Below, one piece after another: positions 34,207 to 40,185 of a DNA stretch of 40,185 nt; position 1 is the first letter of the stretch; every line of letters starts with the position of its first letter. This stretch comes from Gammaproteobacteria bacterium. GTDB lineage: Bacteria; Pseudomonadota; Gammaproteobacteria; Pseudomonadales; Cellvibrionaceae. The stretch is taken from the NCBI GenBank assembly GCA_021151625.1, contig JAGKWY010000039.1, positions 1 to 40,185 of the forward strand. Direction: 5' to 3'. A program made the position numbers and the translations under genes. Below the pieces are notes generated by a model. The model was not told the origin of the DNA. It ran no database searches and saw only the letters and a list, made by a program, of their open reading frames with translations.

Positions 34207-35920
34207 TTTCCACCTCGGCATCATCCAGGTTATCTAACTGTTGCGCGCGCGCGGACTTGCGCAACGCAGTATCGACCGGAGCCAACTCACGTTGTTTGAG
34301 CTTGCGCGCTGCAACAACACTCAACACCGCTGTTGCCAGCAGGCTAATGTCTACACCTGCCACCGGCCAGTATGTATCGGTAAAAATAGTTTTGATCAGG
34401 TTATCGCCGGTGGTTATCCAATTCAGTACCACCGCTGCAATAGCCAACACAGCTATCGCCCAGGATTGTTCGCGCCAGGCGGGATTCATCCGCGCCTTGG
34501 CAACCGGGCCACTGCGCCAGGTAGCGTGAATCAGCGCTAATATCCAGGCTCCCCAGAAAGCGTTCATTTCCCAATTTCCCTTACCAGGTAAATCAGCAGG
34601 CAACAGGCGGTTTACGACCAACATGGCAACAGCGGCAATCACCATCCCTGTAACCGTGGTGACTGCCAGCGCATCTACGATACGCGCGCCCTGGCTACTG
34701 GTTTTAGCATGTTGCTGTTTGCGTTTTTCCACGAAGAAAATAAAACCGGTGGCAATACACACACAACCGAGCAAGCCGCCGATCACATAGAACCAGCGCA
34801 ATAACCAGTGCTCAAAATGCTGTAAATGCAGGCCCGTAAGGAATTCATTAATCTCCATTACCGCAACACGCGGAGGATCTTCACGCAAGACTTCGCCAGT
34901 GCTCGCTTTAAAGTGAATGCCCTCCCCCACTAAGGCAACGCGATCACTACCCGCTCGATAAATACTGACGTAACCATTCTGATCACCCAGATGATCCGCA
35001 AACAAATAACCTACCTCACCCGCCATATCGCGTGCAGCCCAGCGGCGTTTTGCTTCAACGATCATAGCGTCTACCGAGGCCATGGGTGCTGCAATGCCGG
35101 CGGGCTCGTGCGGTAAACCTGTGTGCTGCGACTCCAGAATTTCATGCTGGTCATGCAGGGGTTTGAGCATGGTGTGACCCACCGGAAAATAAATTCCGGC
35201 AAAAATAATCAGCCCGGTGAGTGCAAAGAAAAAGTGGAAAGGAAGTGCAACTACACCGGTCATATTGTGCAAATCCAGGGTACTGCGCTGGATGCGTTTT
35301 TCCGGACGGAAAGTGAAAAACTCCTTGAAAACTTTCCGGTGCATGATCACCCCGGTCACCAAAGCAGCCAACATTACCATCGCCGCCAAACCGACAATCC
35401 AATAGCCGATGCTATTCCAATGCCATTGCAAGCTGTAATGCATGGGATAGAACCAGCGGCTGCCGATCTTGAGCGCATCATCCGGAATGGTTTCACCGGT
35501 ACGTGGATCTATAGTCGCCCAACCATGGACATGCTGATGATCATCCGATTCGTCTATCGGCTTATTGGGAATACTGAATTCAGCACCTATTGCCAGCACC
35601 GGGTCGCGGTGAGTGGTATAGGCATAGAGCGAAGCCATAGGCATGGTATCGGGATGCGGTAATTCGCCAATAACACGTGCTGCGGTCGCAGCCATATCAT
35701 CAGGGTGGGCGCGCAGTTTTTCGTACACAGGTTTAAGCAAATTATCAAATGACGGCAAAGGTTGTGGTTCAAAACGCGTCTTGGGAATAGCCCAGCGATC
35801 AATTTCCCGGTCAAACACCGAGAGCGCGCCAAAGAAGAAACAAATCATCAACACATAACCCAGCACAAGGCCAAACCAGGTATGCACCCAGGTCATGGAA
35901 ACACGGAAATTAGTATGCAT
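34199..35920 (-). CDS. PepSY-associated inner-membrane protein (siderophore/iron reductase type)
   Basis: A 573-residue protein starting at ATG 35920 with GGTGGAG before it. The first helix carries VSMTWVHTWFGLVLGYVLMICFFFGALSVFDREIDRW, typical of PepSY-TM proteins; further helices lie near IVGLAAMVMLAALVTGVIMHRK, LPFHFFFALTGLIIFAGIYFP, FYVIGGLLGCVCIATGFIFF and in the C-terminal part. Histidines within or beside helices (HTWF, MHRK, LPFHFFF, HLQHFEHW) could hold heme or metal. Similar proteins such as FpvG of Pseudomonas help release iron from ferric siderophores in the periplasm; that function is inferred from context. Flanked by DUF3649 and DUF3325 genes. Confidence 0.83.
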   Translation of the reverse strand: MHTNFRVSMTWVHTWFGLVLGYVLMICFFFGALSVFDREIDRWAIPKTRFEPQPLPSFDNLLKPVYEKLRAHPDDMAATAARVIGELPHPDTMPMASLYAYTTHRDPVLAIGAEFSIPNKPIDESDDHQHVHGWATIDPRTGETIPDDALKIGSRWFYPMHYSLQWHWNSIGYWIVGLAAMVMLAALVTGVIMHRKVFKEFFTFRPEKRIQRSTLDLHNMTGVVALPFHFFFALTGLIIFAGIYFPVGHTMLKPLHDQHEILESQHTGLPHEPAGIAAPMASVDAMIVEAKRRWAARDMAGEVGYLFADHLGDQNGYVSIYRAGSDRVALVGEGIHFKASTGEVLREDPPRVAVMEINEFLTGLHLQHFEHWLLRWFYVIGGLLGCVCIATGFIFFVEKRKQQHAKTSSQGARIVDALAVTTVTGMVIAAVAMLVVNRLLPADLPGKGNWEMNAFWGAWILALIHATWRSGPVAKARMNPAWREQSWAIAVLAIAAVVLNWITTGDNLIKTIFTDTYWPVAGVDISLLATAVLSVVAARKLKQRELAPVDTALRKSARAQQLDNLDDAEVENA

Positions 35921-35927
35921 GCTCCAC

Positions 35928-36230
35928 CTACCCCAGTAATACGCGTTGAAGTGCCCAGGCAGCACCGGTCATCATCGCTGCGCCGCAAGCCAGAACTGAC
36001 CAAATCCGCACCAGGCTAGACTCTGCAAAAGACCAGAGAAATAACCCCAGATACACCAGGAATGCCAGCAACATCACACTGGTCTCAGCGGTGTGAAAAC
36101 TCACGCCCAGCGCAGTCAGCAAGGTAATTCCCAGTGCACAAAAACCCCAGGTAAAACCGTAACTCCCCAGTAGCGCCGCCGCAATGCGCGCAATCAGGTG
36201 ACGAGTTGATAATGCAGATAATGTGGACAT
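35928..36230 (-). CDS. DUF3649-type small membrane protein
   Basis: A 100-residue protein with three helices; LIARIAAALLGSYGFTWGFCALG, then LLAFLVYLGLFLWSFAESSLVRIW, resemble the DUF3649 (iron-uptake associated) family. Function is unknown. It ends 7 bases before the PepSY start, heads the three-gene membrane operon, and has a Fur-like site 70 bases upstream. The gene order receptor, DUF3649, PepSY, DUF3325 is the one seen with siderophore receptors in related bacteria. Confidence 0.75.
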   Translation of the reverse strand: MSTLSALSTRHLIARIAAALLGSYGFTWGFCALGITLLTALGVSFHTAETSVMLLAFLVYLGLFLWSFAESSLVRIWSVLACGAAMMTGAAWALQRVLLG

Positions 36231-36302
36231 AACGACTCTGGCAATACGCCAGCACCTCCGGGATTTAATAACAGTAATAACCGTAAGCAGTGATTATTAA
36301 AT

Positions 36303-36321
36303 GATAACTTCTCTCATTTTA
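36303..36321. promoter_or_regulatory. Fur-like site upstream of the DUF3649-PepSY-DUF3325 operon
   Basis: GATAACTTCTCTCATTTTA matches 11 of 19 positions of the Fur consensus and has symmetric AATGA/TCATT ends at 36300-36318. It lies about 70 bases before the DUF3649 start, where iron repression of the operon would be expected. Confidence 0.45.
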
Positions 36322-36508
36322 TGGCACATAAACTTTTAAAGGCAACAGAGTTAACGGAAAGAAGTGTTTAGCCAGGTTTTTGCGGGACTATCTTGATTTG
36401 CATAGCTCTTTTAGGGCGTTATTGATCGCCGATGGCGAAATCATCAGGTTTTTGTGATGCAACCTAAGATAGATCTCACAACGAGCAATAAGCCAGAAAA
36501 ACAAAATG

Positions 36509-36535
36509 AAAAGCTGCGCACGAAAAATACGCAGC
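36509..36535 (-). terminator. Intrinsic terminator behind the fifth TonB receptor
   Basis: On the minus strand GCTGCG and CGCAGC arms (36535-36513, 11-base loop) are followed by TTTT and a T-rich stretch. It begins about 25 bases past the receptor stop at 36561, so the DUF3649 operon needs its own promoter. Confidence 0.65.
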
Positions 36536-36560
36536 CCTCTTATTAATTTTCATGAAAAAA

Positions 36561-38771
36561 TTAATACTTGTATTTAATTCCCAAAGTTACGCTGCGGGTA
36601 TCGCCAAAGTCAGAGTAACCCCACATTGAGCGGTTGTAGACTTCATTGAAAAGGTTATCGACGTTTAATGATATTGCCAGTGCATCATTCAATTCATAAC
36701 GTGCCATCACATCAACCAACCAATAGGATGGTTGCTCCTGCTTAACCGCAATTGCTGCTCCGGTTGCACTGATAGCAGCCGGGATATTCGCATCACCATA
36801 AGAATAATTTTGCCAACGTGCACTGGCTCCCAGTGTCAAACCATTCACAAAAGTATAACTGTTGGTGATTTTGAACATCTTGGTGGGAATATACGTCTGA
36901 CGTGGATTGCCCTCTTTATCTTCCGCTTTGTTGTAGGTGTAACCACCACTGATATTCCAGCTTTCGGTTAATGCGCCAGCAATTTCAATTTCATATCCAT
37001 CGGTTTTTATGCCGTCGACGCTTCTATAAATCCAATTCCCATTTGGCAGCATGCCCATATTGGCCCACTCTGCCACGTTATCTTTATTTGCACGATAAAC
37101 TGCAGCAGAAATATTCAGATCATTATCAAAAAATGCCATCTTGAGCCCGGCTTCAGCATTGGTACCTTCAGTCGGCTCAAGCAAATTACCATCAGCACCA
37201 TAATTTCCTACCGGTTTGAAAACACCTGTGTAGCTGGTGTAGACCGAAAGGAAACTATTTACGTCATACACAATACCGGCGTAAGGTGTAACAACATTTT
37301 TCTCTTCTGCATGCACAGTTGTTGAGGCAAGTAAATCGCTATTGTCGTAAGTCCAATCACTCACCCGACCACCCAACATTAACTTAAGTGGATCTGCAAG
37401 ATTGAAACGTACAGTTGCATACGCGCCAGATTGCTCACCAACTTCCAGCGATTCATTTTGATCATAGGGCGACGAAACACCGGAGTAATCCGGTGCAGCG
37501 GGATTCGGCTTCGGATCATAGAGGTTGTACGTCGGCATATCAGCGTAATCAAACAACAAATCAAATTCGTTTTTGCTGTAGCTGTAACCAAGCACCACTT
37601 CATGGTCGCGACCCAACAATCCAAATCCGCCATTGGTAACTATGTTGAAACTTTTCGTATCTGATTCGCGGCCAGAAAATAACGAGTAAGGGGTTGACCA
37701 GGGATCAACCAAATTGCCCGTCGCTTTGTCCACGTAAGCACCGTAGGTGGCATTGCTCACGTCTTGTGTTGCTTTCGCAAAACGATAGGTACCCTTCAAG
37801 GTCCAGCCGTTAGTGAATTCATGTTGAACGTAAGGCATTACACTCCACTGGTCAATGAAACGGTGTGCCCACTCATGACCAGTTGAAAACGAAGGATCGT
37901 GATCGATCAACGTACCGTCGGTGTAAAACGCCGGGTTAGAACTCCAGTTGTAAACACCGCGGGAATTCACTGAAGATTTATCGATAGCCAGGGAGAAAAG
38001 GGTTTGCGGAGTCACATCCCAATCGACGATACCGTACACCACAGATTTATCGCGCGAGTAGCGATCTATGTAAGAGTCGCCGTCCATATAAGAACCAATA
38101 AAACGACCGCGAATGCTGCCCTCTTTATTGAGGGAGCCAGATACATCACCTTCTGCACGATAGGTATCCCAACTGCCCACAGCACCCGTCAGCGATCCCT
38201 GGAAATCAGTTGTCGGGCGTTTACGAATCATATTCACTGTCGCTGAAGGTTCGCCCTGCCCGCCCAAAATACCAGCAGCACCTTTCAGGATTTCAATACG
38301 CTCAGCCAGGATTGGATCAATACTTTGCGCCGCATCACCGGAATAAGTCGAGTTTGCAGGCGTGGTAATCATGCCATCCACTTGTACACCGGTATCCAGT
38401 TGGAAGCCACGTACATACATCAAACTGTACTCAGATGCATCGCCCGATTTACTTACACCGGGAACATGATCGAGTACCTGCTCCATATCCACCAGGCCTT
38501 TGTCCTGGATCATCTGGCTGGTCACAATAGTCACTGTCTGCGGCGTTTCGCGCAGGCTCATATCCAATCCTGTAGCACCGTTCATAGAACGGGTGGTATA
38601 GCTACCAGTCACCAACACTTCTTCAATTGAGTTATCCGCTTTTTTAGCCTTTTTACCGGTTTTTGCCGCACTACCTGTCTCGGTAGCTTCTGCGGCCAAG
38701 CTATTGGCAGAAAGCCCAGCACCTAAAACAGCACTGGCAATCATAAGAATGAGTGTTTTTTGCGTAAACAT
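36561..38771 (-). CDS. TonB-dependent ferric siderophore receptor
   Basis: A 736-residue receptor. The signal peptide is cleaved after LAA (27), followed by a lysine-rich linker and the TonB box EEVLVTG (50-56). Plug motifs are RETPQTVTIVTSQMIQDKGL, LMYVRGFQLDTGVQVDG and RIEILKGAAGILGGQGEPSATVNMIRKRP. The barrel ends in Tyr (LGIKYKY). It lacks an STN domain. It belongs to the same FhuE/FpvA-like group as the receptor at 31568-33775 (both share PSATVN-RKRP and related barrel segments), so they may be paralogues for different xenosiderophores. The DUF3649-PepSY-DUF3325 genes follow in the same direction and probably serve it. A good Fur box lies upstream. Confidence 0.92.
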   Translation of the reverse strand: MFTQKTLILMIASAVLGAGLSANSLAAEATETGSAAKTGKKAKKADNSIEEVLVTGSYTTRSMNGATGLDMSLRETPQTVTIVTSQMIQDKGLVDMEQVLDHVPGVSKSGDASEYSLMYVRGFQLDTGVQVDGMITTPANSTYSGDAAQSIDPILAERIEILKGAAGILGGQGEPSATVNMIRKRPTTDFQGSLTGAVGSWDTYRAEGDVSGSLNKEGSIRGRFIGSYMDGDSYIDRYSRDKSVVYGIVDWDVTPQTLFSLAIDKSSVNSRGVYNWSSNPAFYTDGTLIDHDPSFSTGHEWAHRFIDQWSVMPYVQHEFTNGWTLKGTYRFAKATQDVSNATYGAYVDKATGNLVDPWSTPYSLFSGRESDTKSFNIVTNGGFGLLGRDHEVVLGYSYSKNEFDLLFDYADMPTYNLYDPKPNPAAPDYSGVSSPYDQNESLEVGEQSGAYATVRFNLADPLKLMLGGRVSDWTYDNSDLLASTTVHAEEKNVVTPYAGIVYDVNSFLSVYTSYTGVFKPVGNYGADGNLLEPTEGTNAEAGLKMAFFDNDLNISAAVYRANKDNVAEWANMGMLPNGNWIYRSVDGIKTDGYEIEIAGALTESWNISGGYTYNKAEDKEGNPRQTYIPTKMFKITNSYTFVNGLTLGASARWQNYSYGDANIPAAISATGAAIAVKQEQPSYWLVDVMARYELNDALAISLNVDNLFNEVYNRSMWGYSDFGDTRSVTLGIKYKY

Positions 38772-38899
38772 GGGGATTGATCCTGGAAAAGTGAATTTTA
38801 GTCATCGCAGGAACAGGAGAAGAGGCAGAACCTATCTATATCAAGGGAAAGCCAATGAATCTTGCGCCACGCACCAAAGGCAGGCACTGTAGTGTTAAT

Positions 38900-38918
38900 G
38901 AGAATAACTTTCAATATC
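38900..38918. promoter_or_regulatory. Fur box upstream of the fifth TonB receptor
   Basis: GAGAATAACTTTCAATATC matches 13 of 19 positions of the Fur consensus and lies about 130 bases before the receptor start codon, suggesting iron repression. The other 200 bases of this gap show nothing recognised. Confidence 0.55.
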
Positions 38919-39007
38919 ATCCGTGAAATATTATCCATAATTTCTGTGAGGAGGCGAGCCACTGGCCCTCATAGGCTATTGGCTCAAATAGTTTTACAGC
39001 GCGAGCA

Positions 39008-39868
39008 TTAACGCCGCTGGTTCATTAACGCAAAAAAATCAGCGGGCGCCGGCGTCTGGAAAGTTAATTCCTTGCCGGTTTTTGGGTTTACAATTTTTAA
39101 AGAGAGCGAATGCAAACCCATGCGTATACCTGAGGTACCGTAACGCTGGTCACCCACTATCGGATAACCAAGCCAGGACAAGTGCGCACGTATTTGATGC
39201 TGGCGTCCTGTATCGATCTGTACGCGCAAAAGGGTTCTACTACCGTTGGTACGCTCTGTTGCAAAGTGAGTCACCGCCGGTTTTGCATCCGGGTGTGCAC
39301 CTACATGCATACGGTATTCTTCTTCATCGGCACGTAACGGCTGGTCAATGGTTCCTGCAGCGGGATTAGGGCACCCTTCCACAATAGCCAAATAGGTTTT
39401 TTCTGCCTGATCCCATTTTGCCATCACGGCTTCACGCATCTCACGTGAAGTAGCAAATAACAATACGCCCGAAGTGTCCCGGTCAATACGATTCACCGGC
39501 CATAGTTTTACCGCTTGCGAGCGACGCGAGAGTTGGTTGCGCAGAATTGCCAGCGCGTGCTGTTGCGTTTCTTTAGTAGTACCTACAGATAGCAATCCCG
39601 CCGGTTTATTAATCGCAATTATGTCGCGATCAGAATATAAAATTTCCAGTTGCGATGGCGAGCTGCTTGTTATTTTAGCGGTTGCACCTACCTCCACCAG
39701 ATCACCCACATTGAGCGGAAAATCATGTTGTGTTGTAGATACACCATTTACGCAGACGCAACCACTCTGCAAGCGCTGCTTTATTTTGCTGCGCGCCCAA
39801 CCTTGTAGTTGCGCACCTAGAAACGCTAATAATTTCGCAGGTTCTTTAACCTGTAATTTTTCAGACAT
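39008..39868 (-). CDS. RluA-family pseudouridine synthase with S4 domain
   Basis: A 286-residue RNA-modifying enzyme that isomerises uridine in rRNA or tRNA. An N-terminal S4 RNA-binding domain (about 12-62, GWARSKIKQRLQSGCVCVNG) is followed by the catalytic domain with IIAINKPAGLLSVG, the catalytic Asp D129 in VNRIDRDTSGVLLFA, YLAIVEGCP and LRVQIDTGRQHQIRAHLSWLGYPIVGD. It is closer to RluA/RluC/RluD than to RsuA/RluB, but its exact target is not determinable. The second ATG (39868) has AGGAG at proper distance and is preferred over the first (39874). It is a single gene between the receptor and the tRNA genes. Confidence 0.88.
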   Translation of the reverse strand: MSEKLQVKEPAKLLAFLGAQLQGWARSKIKQRLQSGCVCVNGVSTTQHDFPLNVGDLVEVGATAKITSSSPSQLEILYSDRDIIAINKPAGLLSVGTTKETQQHALAILRNQLSRRSQAVKLWPVNRIDRDTSGVLLFATSREMREAVMAKWDQAEKTYLAIVEGCPNPAAGTIDQPLRADEEEYRMHVGAHPDAKPAVTHFATERTNGSRTLLRVQIDTGRQHQIRAHLSWLGYPIVGDQRYGTSGIRMGLHSLSLKIVNPKTGKELTFQTPAPADFFALMNQRR

Positions 39869-39924
39869 GATCATCGCTCCTAGTGTTTCGCGACAATAAC
39901 CAATGAAGGCCCAAAAACCTAAAA

Positions 39925-39950
39925 AAAAACCCGCATTTCTGCGGGTTTTT
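39925..39950. terminator. Intrinsic terminator between the synthase gene and the tRNA genes
   Basis: CCCGCA (39930-39935), loop TTTC and TGCGGG (39940-39945), flanked by at least five A and five T. On the minus strand it stands 20 bases after the tRNA-Leu gene and so ends the tRNA transcript; on the plus strand it also has a T-run. Confidence 0.85.
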
Positions 39951-39971
39951 AGAGTTTTTTAAACTTTAATA

Positions 39972-40058
39972 TGGTGCCCGAGGCCGGACTTGAACCGGCA
40001 CGACCAAAAGATCGACAGATTTTAAATCTGTTGTGTCTACCGATTTCACCACTCGGGC
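39972..40058 (-). tRNA. tRNA-Leu (anticodon UAA)
   Basis: The minus strand folds as a class II tRNA of 87 bases including the encoded CCA: acceptor GCCCGAG/CTCGGGC, anticodon stem ACAGA/TCTGT with loop TTTAAAA (anticodon TAA), a long variable arm and GGTTCAAGTCC in the T arm. It reads UUA leucine codons and lies 36 bases behind tRNA-Cys, probably in one transcript. Confidence 0.95.
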
Positions 40059-40094
40059 TGAGTGCTTTTGCGTCGGTACGCAAAATAAGAAAAG

Positions 40095-40168
40095 TGGAGG
40101 CGCGATCCGGAGTCGAACCGGACTAGCTGGATTTGCAATCCAGAGCATAACCGCTTTGCTATCGCGCC
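40095..40168 (-). tRNA. tRNA-Cys (anticodon GCA)
   Basis: 74 bases on the minus strand with encoded CCA: acceptor GGCGCGA/TCGCGCC, anticodon stem CTGGA/TCCAG with loop TTGCAAA (anticodon GCA), T arm with GGTTCGACTCC. In E. coli a Gly tRNA gene stands before Cys and Leu in the glyW-cysT-leuZ set; the gene before this one lies outside the window. Confidence 0.95.
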
Positions 40169-40185
40169 TTTTCGAGAGGCCGCAA

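Larger units (their letters stand above)
36231..36560. other. Intergenic region with terminator and Fur-like site
   Basis: This 330-base gap between the DUF3649 gene and the upstream receptor holds a receptor terminator (36509-36535), a Fur-like site (36303-36321) and about 180 bases between them with no recognised element. No gene with coding character is seen. Confidence 0.55.

Noticed and set aside
1..40185. Insertion sequences, prophage genes or CRISPR arrays
   Set aside because: No transposase, integrase, phage structural gene or regularly spaced repeat array was seen on either strand.

Overview
The window looks like chromosomal DNA of a Cellvibrio-like gammaproteobacterium. The basis is the gene content and protein style: guaB/xseA divergence, a thi cluster behind xseA, a secreted GH5 mannanase, several TonB receptors with STN domains, and a leu-cys tRNA pair. 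No database was searched, so the genus is an inference.

Layout: 0-3.8 kb carries the 5' end of guaB (minus), then xseA and a thiazole cluster thiO-thiS-thiG (plus); thiO has a damaged 5' end. 4.0-6.4 kb holds a mannanase with two tandem LacI-type operators inside its promoter, and a membrane-anchored helical-repeat protein of unknown function. 6.4-8.8 kb (minus) holds an HD-GYP-like protein and an AEC-family permease with its own promoter.

8.9-18.7 kb (minus) is a siderophore operon: sbnB-like, MFS exporter, sbnA-like, three NIS synthetases and an SbnG-like citrate synthase. SbnA and SbnB make L-2,3-diaminopropionate, SbnG makes citrate, and three synthetases condense the units, so the pathway resembles staphyloferrin B. 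No decarboxylase (SbnH) is present. A Fur-box-like site and an unusually AT-rich leader lie in front of sbnB.

19.1-29.8 kb (minus) is the uptake and signalling part: an STN-type TonB receptor directly upstream of the biosynthesis operon, a second STN-type receptor, two complete FecI/FecR sigma/anti-sigma pairs, and one receptor without STN. A good Fur box (14 of 19 consensus positions) sits between this block and the plus-strand genes that follow.

29.9-38.9 kb continues the iron theme: a truncated fagA-like gene joined to a fumC without its N-terminus (an apparent deletion junction), a TonB receptor (plus), then, after a bidirectional terminator, DUF3325, PepSY and DUF3649 membrane proteins and a fifth TonB receptor (minus), with two more Fur-like sites. 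The window ends with an RluA-type pseudouridine synthase, tRNA-Leu(UAA) and tRNA-Cys(GCA).

The main points of interest are the SbnH-less staphyloferrin-B-like locus with its duplicated surface-signalling genes, the fagA/fumC junction, the damaged thiO, and the operator-filled mannanase promoter.
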